Below, in pieces: positions 35,226 to 42,934 of a stretch of 44,123 nt of DNA. This DNA is from Micrococcales bacterium (GTDB taxonomy: Bacteria > Actinomycetota > Actinomycetes > Actinomycetales > Cellulomonadaceae), in the NCBI GenBank assembly GCA_009779195.1, contig WRET01000024.1, forward strand, positions 1 to 44,123. The letters are read 5' to 3'. The position numbers and the translations under genes were made by a program. The notes under the pieces are model-generated. The model was not told the DNA's origin and made no database searches. It saw nothing but the letters and a program-made list of their open reading frames with translations. How positions within the stretch are numbered: the stretch's first letter is position 1; each line of letters opens with the position of its first letter.

Positions 35226-37091
35226 TCAGTAGCCGCCGGTGGGGTCGGGAGCGGATTTCTGGTTGGCGACAGGCTCAGGCCAGGGTTGGGGGTCGTAGAC
35301 CATGGCCTGAGCCGAGGTGTTGATCTCGACGAGCTGCCAGGAGACGAACAGACGGGTGGTCGGGTCCCACTGGAGGACGGTCAGCGATGCGGTGTTCTTC
35401 AGGGGGCCGAGGGTCATCGCGCCGCCTTTGGCACCGGCGGTCGTAGCCGAGATGTAGCGGATCCCGTCGCCGACCTGCGTGGGGTCGGTGCGGGCGTGCA
35501 GGTGGCCGGACAGCGCTGCGGGAGCGCAGCCTTTTTCCAGGGTCGGAGTGGCGATCCTCGGGTTGTGGATGAGCAGGACGTCGACGTGTTTGCCGCAGGC
35601 GGTCTTGGCGATACGGTCGGCCGTCTGTTGCTCGGTCTCTTTGCGGATCGCGGCCGTGCCGCCGAAGGACGTCTCCTTGGGGTCGGCGTCGCCGAAGAAC
35701 CGGACGCCTTCGACGGTGATGACCGAGCCGGACAGGATCCTCGCCCCGGCCTTGCGGTAGGCGGCGTTCGTGACGTGCGAGTCATGGTTGCCGGGGACTG
35801 CGACGAGCGTCACCCCGTGCGGAGGCGCTTTGCCGAACACCTGCATGCACTGCTTCTCCACCGGGGTGCCGTTGAGGGAGGTGTCGCCAGCGTCCACGAT
35901 GATCTTCGCGCCAGACTGCTTCGTGAGCTCGGTGATCACCTTCGCCATCCCGACATTGCAGTGCAGGTCAGCGACGAGAATCATCGTCACCGGTGGTTTC
36001 TTCGGGGCCGGCGTCAAGGTCTCGTTGGGTACCAGGACAGGTGAGTCGGCCGAGCTGCCCGGGGTGGCTGAAGTGCCCGGGGTGGCTGAGGTGCCCGGGG
36101 TGGCCGGACCGCTCGGGCTGGGCGGACCGCTCGGGCTGGGCGGACCGCTCGGGGTCGGCGTCCCAGCCAGCCCAGGGGTGCTGGTCGGGGCAGGAGCCTG
36201 CGCGTCAGGTGTCTCGCCCGGCGCGGGGGTGGCTGTCTCCTCCTCTTCGGGCTCGGCAGGTTCGGGCGGCGGTGGCGGGGCCTGGGCGGCGCGGGTCTCG
36301 TAGTCGGCCCACGCGGTGACCAAGGACTTGGTCGCGTCGTCGTAGAACTTGTCGTTGGCGTCGATCGACGACACCACCGCACCTGAGTAGTTGTCGATGA
36401 TGCCGCCGAGCCGTCCGGTGATCCTCGCCTCTTCCAGCGGTGTGCCTTCGAACACCGGTGACGTGACCGCCACACCCTCGGTCCGGGGTTTCACCCGCGT
36501 GGTCTGGACCCCTGCGGTCGCGGTGGCGGTGACCATGAGCACTGCCACCACCGCCACGCTCACCTTGGTGTGCCGGCGCAGCGGAGCAGAGAGCTCTTCG
36601 CGGCGTGCGCTGCCCAAGAGCAGGCGCAGGGCCAACCCCGAGACGAGGAGCACGACGAACATGGTCACGGCGCGGTGTGTCGCGTCGGTGACCAGGGCGT
36701 CCTGGACGGTCTTGAGCTCCTGGCCGACGCCCTGGAACAGGCCCACGTACTGGTCGAGGTCTTCCTGCAGCGCGGCGAACGAGTCGACCTGCCCGACGCC
36801 GGTGGCGTCCTGAGGGATCTCCTGGACGACGGCCCGCACCCCCAGCGGACCAGGCAGCTGCGAGTCCAGCTGTAACGTGCCCAGCGGGCCGACGTCCACG
36901 GTGACGGTGTTGTCGGTCGTCACGTCGAACTGCGTCTCGTGGGGGCCGAGGGCACCACGGGCCGAAGCCGTGGTCACCCCGTACGCCACGGACACCACAG
37001 CCATGACCACGACGACCATCAGGTGCCACAACCACCACACGACCGGTCGTCGGCGGGGCACCATCGCGCGCAGCCGTTCTGGGATCTTCAC
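35226..37091 (-). CDS. Membrane-anchored metallophosphoesterase with Pro/Ser/Thr repeats
   Basis: A protein of about 621 residues. A membrane helix follows the basic N-terminus (VVWWLWHLMVVVVMAVVSVAYG), with two more near residues 140-160 and 178-195. A Pro/Glu/Thr-rich low-complexity region (about 270-345) includes tandem SGPPSP and GTSATP repeats. The C-terminal calcineurin-like phosphoesterase domain has ILVADLHCN, DAGDTSLNG, PGNHDSH, VLLIHNP and SGHLHARTD, all five metal-ligand blocks. The substrate is unknown. The first in-frame start is GTG 37094, but TAGGCT lies six bases before the next GTG at 37091, so I prefer 37091. Confidence 0.85.
   Translation of the reverse strand: MKIPERLRAMVPRRRPVVWWLWHLMVVVVMAVVSVAYGVTTASARGALGPHETQFDVTTDNTVTVDVGPLGTLQLDSQLPGPLGVRAVVQEIPQDATGVGQVDSFAALQEDLDQYVGLFQGVGQELKTVQDALVTDATHRAVTMFVVLLVSGLALRLLLGSARREELSAPLRRHTKVSVAVVAVLMVTATATAGVQTTRVKPRTEGVAVTSPVFEGTPLEEARITGRLGGIIDNYSGAVVSSIDANDKFYDDATKSLVTAWADYETRAAQAPPPPPEPAEPEEEETATPAPGETPDAQAPAPTSTPGLAGTPTPSGPPSPSGPPSPSGPATPGTSATPGTSATPGSSADSPVLVPNETLTPAPKKPPVTMILVADLHCNVGMAKVITELTKQSGAKIIVDAGDTSLNGTPVEKQCMQVFGKAPPHGVTLVAVPGNHDSHVTNAAYRKAGARILSGSVITVEGVRFFGDADPKETSFGGTAAIRKETEQQTADRIAKTACGKHVDVLLIHNPRIATPTLEKGCAPAALSGHLHARTDPTQVGDGIRYISATTAGAKGGAMTLGPLKNTASLTVLQWDPTTRLFVSWQLVEINTSAQAMVYDPQPWPEPVANQKSAPDPTGGY
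36058..36159. repeat. Two adjacent 18-bp tandem repeat arrays inside the phosphoesterase gene
   Basis: Units at 36058-36075 and 36076-36093 differ by one base (CCCGGGGTGGCTGAAGTG type), with a partial third unit. A second array of 18-bp units (GGACCGCTCGGGCTGGGC) occupies 36106-36123 and 36124-36141 plus a diverged third. Each unit keeps the frame and encodes six residues (GTSATP or SGPPSP type) on the minus strand. Copy number may vary between strains. Confidence 0.9.
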
Positions 37092-37153
37092 CACAAAAGC
37101 CTAACCCGGCCCAGACGCGTCTTGGGAAAAAGTTCGGCGAGCTCCGCCCGCTG

Positions 37154-37786
37154 CTACGTGTCCAGGCGGCGGTTCTCACCCAACCCGCCCAGGAAGAGGG
37201 GGCCGGTGCGGGCCAGCTCGGCCTCGTACTGGGCGGCCCAACCGCCGAACGGCCGGACCGCCAGCGCGTCGTTGGACATCCGGGGGTCAGCGGTGATCTC
37301 GGTGACGCAGAACGACGGGATGGCCAGGTCGGTCACCGGTCCGCCGCGCTCGACCTCAGCGACGGTCAGGGGGGCGTTCGCGGCGAGGAACTCGTCGATC
37401 ACCCACCCGTCCTCGCCGAGCCACACCGCGTGGCGCAGCTTGGCCACACGGTGCCCGCCGCGCAAGACCATCTGCACAGCCACGTCCGGCTCGATCTGCC
37501 GCTCGGCCTCGTAACGCGTCCCCTCGGCCATGGGGCCTTTGACGGTCACCGCCGCGAAATCCACCTCGGTGGCGTGCTGGCCGAGCAGGGTGGTCTCGTC
37601 AGCGTCGATGTCCAAGGTGGCCCGTAACGTCGGGGCCTGGACCCGTACCCGCAGGGCGTACCCCTCGGCGGCCAGGTAGTAGCTCTGGACGATGAGCATG
37701 GGAGCGTCGTCCATGAGGTGCGCGGGGGCGTCACGCACGAGGAAACGTCGTTCGAACTCAAAATCTCCGTAGCCGTTGTCGCTCAT
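37154..37786 (-). CDS. CYTH domain-containing protein
   Basis: A 210-residue protein of the CYTH/triphosphate tunnel metalloenzyme superfamily. It starts with FEFERRFLVRD (ExE-type opening motif) and continues with alternating charged strands: YALRVRVQ, VTVKGPMAEGTRYEAERQIE, RHAVWLGEDGWVIDEFL and VAEVERG. These supply the inward-facing acidic and basic residues of the tunnel. Family members hydrolyse or cyclise triphosphates (adenylate cyclase, thiamine triphosphatase or tripolyphosphatase activities). Which applies here is unknown. I chose ATG 37786 with a GAGG ribosome-binding site. The upstream open frame is Arg-rich shadow. It diverges from the Nudix gene. Confidence 0.83.
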   Translation of the reverse strand: MSDNGYGDFEFERRFLVRDAPAHLMDDAPMLIVQSYYLAAEGYALRVRVQAPTLRATLDIDADETTLLGQHATEVDFAAVTVKGPMAEGTRYEAERQIEPDVAVQMVLRGGHRVAKLRHAVWLGEDGWVIDEFLAANAPLTVAEVERGGPVTDLAIPSFCVTEITADPRMSNDALAVRPFGGWAAQYEAELARTGPLFLGGLGENRRLDT

Positions 37787-37879
37787 AGCCTCGTTCTCTC
37801 GTTTGCAGTCGCATGGTAAGGCCTGTGACGTGTTCCGGTCACCGCCGCACGCCGCCAGGGGCCCACGCCGCGCACGCGG

Positions 37880-37885
37880 GATACT
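37880..37885 (+). promoter_or_regulatory. -10 element giving a probably leaderless Nudix mRNA
   Basis: GATACT lies six bases before GTG 37892, with no Shine-Dalgarno present. Confidence 0.38.
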
Positions 37886-37891
37886 GACCTC

Positions 37892-38401
37892 GTGCCCCAC
37901 CGCTACGCCCCCGACGACCACCTGGACGAACGCACCCTCCTCGTCGCCGCCGCCTACGTGCTGCTGCTGCGCCCTGGTTCTGACACCGCCGCCGAGGAGG
38001 TGCTCTTGCTGCGCCGCTGCGGCACGAACTACCGCGACGGCCACTGGGCAGTCCTGGCCGGCCACGTCGAACCAGGCGAGTCAGTCACCGAGGCAGCCCT
38101 GCGCGAAGCCCACGAAGAAGCAGGCGTACTGATCGCCGCCGCCGACCTGGTCCCCCTGACAGCCATGCACCGCTACCACCCAGGCGCAGGCCCCGTCGAA
38201 CAACGTATCGACATGTTCTTCGCCGCCCGCCGCTGGACCGGCGACCCCCATATCGCCGAACCCGACAAAGCCGACGCCATCGGCTGGTTCACCCCCCAGA
38301 CCCTCCCCGTCCCCACCGTCCCGCACGAACGCCTCGTCCTGGAGTCCCTGGCCACCACCCACCCCCTGCCCCCCGTCATAGTCTGGCGCACCGACCAGTG
38401 A
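37892..38401 (+). CDS. Nudix hydrolase
   Basis: A 169-residue Nudix protein. The 23-residue Nudix box is intact at about 55-77: G in GHVEPGES, then AALREAHEEAG carrying the REx2EE metal-binding glutamates. It hydrolyses a nucleoside diphosphate linked to another group. The sequence does not fix the substrate (MutT-like 8-oxo-dGTP, dihydroneopterin triphosphate or others). The GTG start has GATACT six bases upstream. It is next to and divergent from the CYTH gene, and both handle phosphoanhydrides, but no functional link is shown. Confidence 0.88.
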   Translation: MPHRYAPDDHLDERTLLVAAAYVLLLRPGSDTAAEEVLLLRRCGTNYRDGHWAVLAGHVEPGESVTEAALREAHEEAGVLIAAADLVPLTAMHRYHPGAGPVEQRIDMFFAARRWTGDPHIAEPDKADAIGWFTPQTLPVPTVPHERLVLESLATTHPLPPVIVWRTDQ

Positions 38402-38522
38402 CCCGGGGCTGCTCGGGCTGGCCGGGAGGCGGAGGCGAGGATGGGCACGTGAGTGTGGGTGGTGGCACGTAACGTCGGACGCATGTTGACGACGATCGAC
38501 GCCCCGCCACGACACACTCATT

Positions 38523-38544
38523 TGACGAGTGATATCATGCGTCA
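38523..38544. promoter_or_regulatory. Palindromic operator overlapping the wHTH-MNT/HEPN promoter
   Basis: TGACG..TGATATCA..CGTCA is a 22-bp palindrome with 18 symmetric positions and a perfect core TGATATCA. It covers TATCAT (38533-38538), a -10 candidate seven bases before ATG 38546. The winged-helix antitoxin could bind here to repress its own operon. This is inferred from symmetry and position. Confidence 0.5.
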
Positions 38545-38545
38545 T

Positions 38546-39136
38546 ATGAGAACGGAAGCCCCTGCGTTGGTGCCTATCTTCAGGTCGGCGCTCCAAGCGC
38601 GACTGTTGTTGCACGTCCTGACAGCGACCCGACCACTGACGGCTGCCGACCTGGCCCGGCTGCTCGACGCACCGGAGCCCACCGTCTCGCGCGAGGTGCG
38701 CCGCCTGCTCGACGCCGGGTTCCTGGCGGGGGAGCGTATCGGTCGGTCGGTGGTGCTCACTCCCGCGACAGCCAACCCGGCGACAGCACCGCTGCGTCAG
38801 CTTCTCGTGGTCACCTACGGTCCCGCGCACCTGCTGGAGCAAGCGCTGGCCGGTGTCGACGGTATCGACGCTGGATATGTGCACGGTTCCTGGGCTGCGC
38901 GCTACCACGGCGAACCGGGCCCACCACCCGGTGATGTCGACCTGCTCGTCGTCGGCCGTCCGGCACGCCGTGCGGTCGACGAGGCCCTCGGCGGCATCGA
39001 GACCCAGCTCAGCCGAGAGGTCAACACCACATACGTCATGCCCGAACGCTGGCAGGACCTGACCGACCCGTTCATCTCCCAGGTCCGCTCTCGCCCCCTG
39101 GTTGAGCTCCATCTTGGTCAGCAGGTGGCCGTATGA
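38546..39136 (+). CDS. Winged-helix plus MNT nucleotidyltransferase antitoxin-type protein
   Basis: A protein of about 196 residues. The N-terminal ArsR/MarR-like winged helix (about 12-72; LTAADLARLLDAPEPTVSRE then VRRLLDAGFL) is followed by a minimal nucleotidyltransferase domain (about 105-196). There YVHGSWAARY (GS motif at 114-115) and PGDVDLLVVG (DxD at 130 and 132) form the catalytic centre. In HEPN/MNT toxin-antitoxin systems the MNT protein neutralises the HEPN RNase, in some cases by AMPylation. The ATG 38546 start is compatible with a leaderless mRNA. ATG 38537 is the alternative. It overlaps the HEPN gene by ATGA. Confidence 0.82.
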   Translation: MRTEAPALVPIFRSALQARLLLHVLTATRPLTAADLARLLDAPEPTVSREVRRLLDAGFLAGERIGRSVVLTPATANPATAPLRQLLVVTYGPAHLLEQALAGVDGIDAGYVHGSWAARYHGEPGPPPGDVDLLVVGRPARRAVDEALGGIETQLSREVNTTYVMPERWQDLTDPFISQVRSRPLVELHLGQQVAV

Positions 39137-39594
39137 GCCCGTGGAACCAGGGCCGCGCGACGGTCGAGGCGTTGCTCGCCAACGGCGACCTGGAGCGAGT
39201 TCCCGTGGCCCCCGATGGTGCACAGCGACTGGTCGCCCGAGCCCGAACGCACCTGCTCTCTGCCGAATCGCTGGCCGAGACTGATGTGGAGCTGGCGTAC
39301 GACGCCCTGCACGCGGCCAACCGCAAGGCCCTGACAGCCGTGCTGCTCGCCCAGGGCCTGCGACCCACCCGGCAGGGTGGACACATCAGTGTCTACGAGG
39401 CCGTGCGTGCCCAGCTCGACCCGCCCCTCGGCTCCGTCCTCGTCCCGTACGAGCGGATTCGTCGTACCCGCAACGTCGCCGACTACTTGGACGAGCTACC
39501 CGGGACCGGCGACGACGTCCAGGCTGACCTGCCAGAGTGCCAGGCGATCGTCGACGTTGTTGCCAAGGTCGTCGGTCAGATGCCCGCGTTCTGA
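39133..39594 (+). CDS. HEPN-domain toxin-type protein
   Basis: A 153-residue, mostly helical protein coupled to the wHTH-MNT gene by a 4-base overlap. Features of HEPN proteins are the helix ETDVELAYDALHAANRKAL, then PTRQGGHISVYEAVRAQLD, and the motif RIRRTRNVADYLD near residues 108-120. In active HEPN RNases the motif is R-x4-6-H. Here the position of the histidine appears to be Asp-Tyr, a form I associate with this MNT-linked subgroup, so RNase activity should not be assumed. The toxin role rests on family and operon context. Confidence 0.78.
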   Translation: MSPWNQGRATVEALLANGDLERVPVAPDGAQRLVARARTHLLSAESLAETDVELAYDALHAANRKALTAVLLAQGLRPTRQGGHISVYEAVRAQLDPPLGSVLVPYERIRRTRNVADYLDELPGTGDDVQADLPECQAIVDVVAKVVGQMPAF

Positions 39595-39873
39595 CCGCTC
39601 TGACCTCGGCGCGCTCGACCCGGTGTACCGATCCGTGCCCGGCGGTCTCGTTGTTCCCATGGCCGTGGCTTCTCTGCGTCAGTCGCTGCTGGTGTCAGAG
39701 ATTTCTACAGCCGCAGGCCTGTTTCGCAGTGGCTCCCGGTGAGGTCCATGCTTCCGCTGGTCTTTATGGTGGCCTGTGGATCTGAATCGCCGTCTCGTCG
39801 CCTTGGGCATTTCAGTTCGAGCGGTCGTTGAATGATCATTCTTGTTGGACCCGAGCAGGTTTGGTGCGGTGCC
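39595..39873. other. Non-coding region between two converging genes
   Basis: About 280 bases with lower GC than the genes around it. No frame with plausible coding character was found. It contains a perfect 12-bp palindrome, GAATGATCATTC (39830-39841), just before the 3' end of the DUF2625 gene. It could be a degraded insertion or island junction, but no transposase or attachment-site match is visible. Confidence 0.4.
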
Positions 39874-40578
39874 TCAGCCCCAGGTGAACGGGGCGCGTCC
39901 GGTGCCCATCTCTGTGGCGAGGCCAGCATGGATGTTGACGAGCTCGGTGATCGGGACGGGCTTGCGGACGGCGGTCTTCACGTCGTACTCGGCGAGGAAG
40001 AAGAAGGGGAAGACGGAGTATCCCTCGTCGGTGGGCAGAGCCTCGGTCTGGGTGTTCCAGCCTTCCCAGCGGAATCCGTCGTAGAACTGGTTGTGGTTGC
40101 CGTTGAGCAGCCACTCGACGAAATCGGTGTGACCGAGGCCGAGGCTCTCCCACTCCAGGCAGTCCGGTGACCAGTAGCACATCCGCCCCGGGGCGCTGGC
40201 CAGGCCTCCCGCGTCGATGGCGAACTGGCCGCCCAACACGTCGTAGGCCACGAGCAGACCCGGCACACCTGCGATCGCAGCAGGGTCTTGCACGTCTGCG
40301 GCGACGCCCGACGCTGTGACGATATCGGGCACGCCGGGGCGTGGTGTGCCGCCCAACACCCGGATCCACCCGTGGTCGATGAGCATGCCCCCGCTGTTCA
40401 GGGCGACAGCGCCGAGCGTGGAGTGGGCCGTGACCTGCAACATGTGCAAGGTGCGGCGGCACGTGGCCGGGTCGCTGGGAAGGACGGTGACGTCGTGCGT
40501 GGCGCCGGGAATTCTGCTGGTGATCTCGTCCCAGGCGGGGTCGTCCACGTCGACCAGCTCATCGACGCTGCGGAACAC
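39874..40578 (-). CDS. DUF2625 family protein
   Basis: A 234-residue protein opening RSVDELVDVDDPAWDEI, with GATHDVTVLP, TLGAVALNSGGMLIDHGWIR, LLVAYDVLGGQFAIDAG and CLEWESLGLGHTDFVEWLL. These blocks are characteristic of DUF2625. It looks like a soluble globular protein of the SUKH/immunity-like size class, though no biochemical role is known. I chose GTG 40578, preceded by AGAGGAGGA, an excellent ribosome-binding site. The upstream open frame to 40662 overlaps the divergent promoter. It is divergent from the AbiEi-like gene. Confidence 0.8.
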   Translation of the reverse strand: MFRSVDELVDVDDPAWDEITSRIPGATHDVTVLPSDPATCRRTLHMLQVTAHSTLGAVALNSGGMLIDHGWIRVLGGTPRPGVPDIVTASGVAADVQDPAAIAGVPGLLVAYDVLGGQFAIDAGGLASAPGRMCYWSPDCLEWESLGLGHTDFVEWLLNGNHNQFYDGFRWEGWNTQTEALPTDEGYSVFPFFFLAEYDVKTAVRKPVPITELVNIHAGLATEMGTGRAPFTWG

Positions 40579-40606
40579 CGGGTCCTCCTCTTGTCGCGTT
40601 GGGTCA

Positions 40607-40616
40607 TGGTATACCA
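40607..40616. promoter_or_regulatory. Palindrome in the DUF2625/AbiEi-like divergent promoter
   Basis: TGGTATACCA is a perfect 10-bp palindrome lying between divergent genes. It includes TATACC-like -10 sequence readable on both strands, so one regulator bound here could control both directions. Inference from symmetry and position. Confidence 0.4.
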
Positions 40617-40664
40617 CACCAGCCTCTATCCGGTCCGCTGCGCGCCCAGATCCCGCAGGCACCG

Positions 40665-41324
40665 ATGCGGACGGTACGTCCGGTGATGCTGCGGGGGCTG
40701 TACGCCAACCCTGAGAAGGAGTTGGTGCGGCTTCGGGCCAACGGTCTGGTGGTCCGGATCGCCTATGGAACTTACGTGGCTAAGCCGGACACGGTTGCTC
40801 CCGAGACACCCTGGAAGCCGCTGTTCGAAGAGGCGGCGATGGGCTACGCGACGGCGGCTTACGGCGACCGGGTCCCGATCCTGGTCGGGCTGGGTGCGGC
40901 CCGGCACTGGCACGCCATCCCGCGGCCGATCGCCGTCACGGTGGTCGCCGTCCCCGAGCAGCACCGCCCGGTCACCTTGGAGACTGGGGGCCGAGTCGTG
41001 TTCGCCGTGCGCCAGCCCGGCACGACCGACGCGATACCTGTGCAGGCCAGCCTGGGCACGATGCTCGTCGCCCGCATCGAGCAGACCCTGGTCGACCTCG
41101 TCCTGCGGCCTGACCTCGGCGGCATGCCCGACGAGGCGAAAGCCGCTGCTCAGGCTTTGACCAGCAGAGCAGATCCTCAGCGTCTGGACATGGTTCTCGA
41201 CAACTGTCCTGCCGCAGCAGCAGCCAGGGTGAAGCACTGGCTGGCGAGGGAGGAGGACCGGTTGGAGGCCTGTGGACCGTGGTTCGGCGAGACCGCAGCC
41301 GTCAGCGAAGGTCACTGTGCGTAG
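40665..41324 (+). CDS. AbiEi-like antitoxin-family protein
   Basis: A protein of about 219 residues resembling the type IV antitoxin AbiEi family. The N-terminal winged-helix-like part includes NPEKELVRLRANGLVVRIAY then GTYVAKPD. The AbiEi C-terminal region includes PILVGLGAARHWHAIPR, VTVVAVPEQHRPV and ARIEQTLVDLVLRPDLGG. AbiEi proteins repress and neutralise an AbiEii nucleotidyltransferase toxin usually encoded next to them. Here no same-strand toxin follows. A minus-strand nucleotidyltransferase lies about 250 bp beyond. The start is ATG 40665. TTG 40599 is possible because LSGPLRAQIPQ upstream also reads plausibly. It overlaps the converging YoeB-like gene tail to tail by 13 bases. Confidence 0.78.
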   Translation: MRTVRPVMLRGLYANPEKELVRLRANGLVVRIAYGTYVAKPDTVAPETPWKPLFEEAAMGYATAAYGDRVPILVGLGAARHWHAIPRPIAVTVVAVPEQHRPVTLETGGRVVFAVRQPGTTDAIPVQASLGTMLVARIEQTLVDLVLRPDLGGMPDEAKAAAQALTSRADPQRLDMVLDNCPAAAAARVKHWLAREEDRLEACGPWFGETAAVSEGHCA

Positions 41325-41568
41325 TGGTACCTGGCCTGGAGGATGTGCAGGTTGTCGTCGACGACGCGGTAGACCAGGCGGTGCTCGTCGTCGATGCGTC
41401 GGGACCAGGCGTCGAGGTACTTGAGCTGTTCGGGTTTGCCGATGCCGTCGTAGGGGTCGTCGCAGGTGATGTCGTCGATGAGACGGTTGACGCGGCGGAG
41501 CAGGGCGCGGTCGTTGGCCTGCCAGTAGCGGTAGTCTTCGAACGCTTGGGGGAGAAGACGGTGTTCAC
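41312..41568 (-). pseudogene. YoeB/Txe-like mRNA interferase, apparently frameshifted
   Basis: The frame from about 41550 to 41312 encodes QAFEDYRYWQANDRALLRR, then GIGKPEQLKYL, DAWSRRIDDEHRLVYRV and ending QARYHYAQ. These are the YoeB/Txe hallmarks, including the catalytic Glu, Arg and C-terminal His. The obvious start, GTG 41568 (MNTVFSP), is in another frame. One extra C in the five-C run (plus-strand G run 41548-41552) would join them as MNTVFSP-QAFEDYRYWQ. So this is either a one-base deletion in a homopolymer or a sequencing error. No YefM/Phd-type antitoxin is adjacent. The upstream neighbour is a nucleotidyltransferase gene ending five bases before the GTG. Confidence 0.75.
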
Positions 41569-41573
41569 GGTTT

Positions 41574-42302
41574 TCAGTCCTGCAGGCCAAGGGCGAGGCG
41601 TAGTGCGTACACACCGGCGTCGGCGCCGTCAACCGCCTGCACCGCGCGCTGGTCGTGCCCGATGGACCCGAGCATGGTGTGCAGGTAGGTGCGGTCGCGC
41701 TTCGTGGCACTGTCGATGTGGTCGCTGCGTTTGATGAGGGCGCACAAGACGAGGAAGTCGGTCAGGTGCCGTCGGCGGCCGCGGTCAAGGGTGACGGTGT
41801 GGGCTGCTGCCTTGGCGACGAGAGCTCCCAAGAGGCTCGGGCGCCGTACCGTTCCTGTGCGCTCACCGATGGTGACCTGCACGTCCTGGGTGCGGTCGAG
41901 GGCCTGTTGTGCTCCGGGGGTCTCCAGCGTGGTGCCACCACGTGCACCAGTGCGCTGGGCGGCCCGCTCGCCGATGCCGCGGGGAATGAGGACGTCGATC
42001 TGGACGTGGTCGCGGGCCCACCGGTGTTGGTGGCCGGTCGGCGACGTTCCTGCTGGGACGAACCCGAGGCCGTCCAGGATGCTGGTGAACGTCATCAGCA
42101 CACCGGGCTCTCCGCGCACGTCGAGCACGGTGTCGATGTCATTGGTGGGCCGGCCCGGGGCTGTCCCGCGCTCAGCGCACCACAGGTGCACCATCTGGCC
42201 TCCGACGAGCGTCCAGCCGGTGGGGTGCGCGTCGTGCACGTCGAGCAGCACCAACCATGCGGCGCGTTGGGCGTCGTGCATCGGTGGCATTGTGATCGTC
42301 AT
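41574..42302 (-). CDS. AbiEii-like nucleotidyltransferase (putative toxin)
   Basis: A 242-residue protein with a nucleotidyltransferase core: WTLVGGQMVHLW (GG at 34-35) followed by RPTNDIDTVLDV (DxD at 55 and 57). The opposing helices and strand HVQIDVLIPRG supply a third acidic residue. This matches the AbiEii/AbiGii toxin type, whose members transfer nucleotides to tRNA or other targets. The C-terminal half (LLGALVAKAAAHTVTLDRGR, HLTDFLVLCAL) resembles the helical tail of that family. The ATG overlaps the upstream HTH gene (ATGA), forming a two-gene toxin-antitoxin-like unit. Toxicity is inferred, not shown. Confidence 0.78.
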   Translation of the reverse strand: MTITMPPMHDAQRAAWLVLLDVHDAHPTGWTLVGGQMVHLWCAERGTAPGRPTNDIDTVLDVRGEPGVLMTFTSILDGLGFVPAGTSPTGHQHRWARDHVQIDVLIPRGIGERAAQRTGARGGTTLETPGAQQALDRTQDVQVTIGERTGTVRRPSLLGALVAKAAAHTVTLDRGRRRHLTDFLVLCALIKRSDHIDSATKRDRTYLHTMLGSIGHDQRAVQAVDGADAGVYALRLALGLQD

Positions 42303-42934
42303 GTGAGGGCCTCGGCGATCAGGGCTCGGGCACGTGCGGCCTCACGGTCTCCGCCGTGGTCGGCCAGGTCTGCGGCGACTAGCAGCAACGGGACCGGGGT
42401 GGGCGGGAGGACGTCGGTGACGTGGAGCACGACGTTGTCGTGCACGCCGCCGGGGCGCAGCAGGTAGGTGTGACGTACCGCGTCGAGGTCGTGGCCGGTC
42501 ACGTATGCCTCGACCAGGCCGGCTGCCGAGATCTGGGCACGTGGGTCGCAGCAGCCTGAGAGCACCAGACGTGGGTCGGTGAGCATCTCGTCGTCGTCAC
42601 GTGTGGCGAACCACCGCCGGTCGGCGCGCGAGGCTACCCATGAGGCCAGCAGGCGCTCAGGTTCGTGGTCGTCAGCCAGACGGGCCCGGCGAGTGCGCCA
42701 CCGGTACGCCTGGTCGGGTGCGTAGTGCGCAGGGATGTTGTCAGCCAGGAACTCCCAGGCCACGTGGGGTGCCATGGGACGCGTCCGGTGCAGGGCCGGT
42801 GGCAGCGACGTGGCCTCCACGAGCCAGCGGTCAGCGACTCGGCGTGCCTGCACCCGTCCGGCGTGGATCAGGGCGCGCAGGCGTCCAGGAGAGACCCCGA
42901 GCATCTGCGCTGCTTCGCTGACTGACACTTCCAT
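42299..42934 (-). CDS. MerR/excisionase-type HTH protein, putative antitoxin of the nucleotidyltransferase
   Basis: A 211-residue protein. An N-terminal MerR/excisionase-like helix-turn-helix (VSVSEAAQMLGVSPGRLRAL, then IHAGRVQARRVADRWLV; about 2-42) is followed by an unclassified C-terminal region of about 165 residues. That region has RRARLADDHEPERLLASWVA, CCDPRAQISAAGLVEAYVTG and VVLHVTDVLPPTPVPLLLVA. It is coupled by ATGA to the AbiEii-like nucleotidyltransferase, in antitoxin-then-toxin order. The ATG 42934 lies inside a perfect inverted repeat and has TATAGT seven bases upstream, so it is probably leaderless and autoregulated. It is not a recognisable AbiEi. Confidence 0.75.
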   Translation of the reverse strand: MEVSVSEAAQMLGVSPGRLRALIHAGRVQARRVADRWLVEATSLPPALHRTRPMAPHVAWEFLADNIPAHYAPDQAYRWRTRRARLADDHEPERLLASWVASRADRRWFATRDDDEMLTDPRLVLSGCCDPRAQISAAGLVEAYVTGHDLDAVRHTYLLRPGGVHDNVVLHVTDVLPPTPVPLLLVAADLADHGGDREAARARALIAEALT

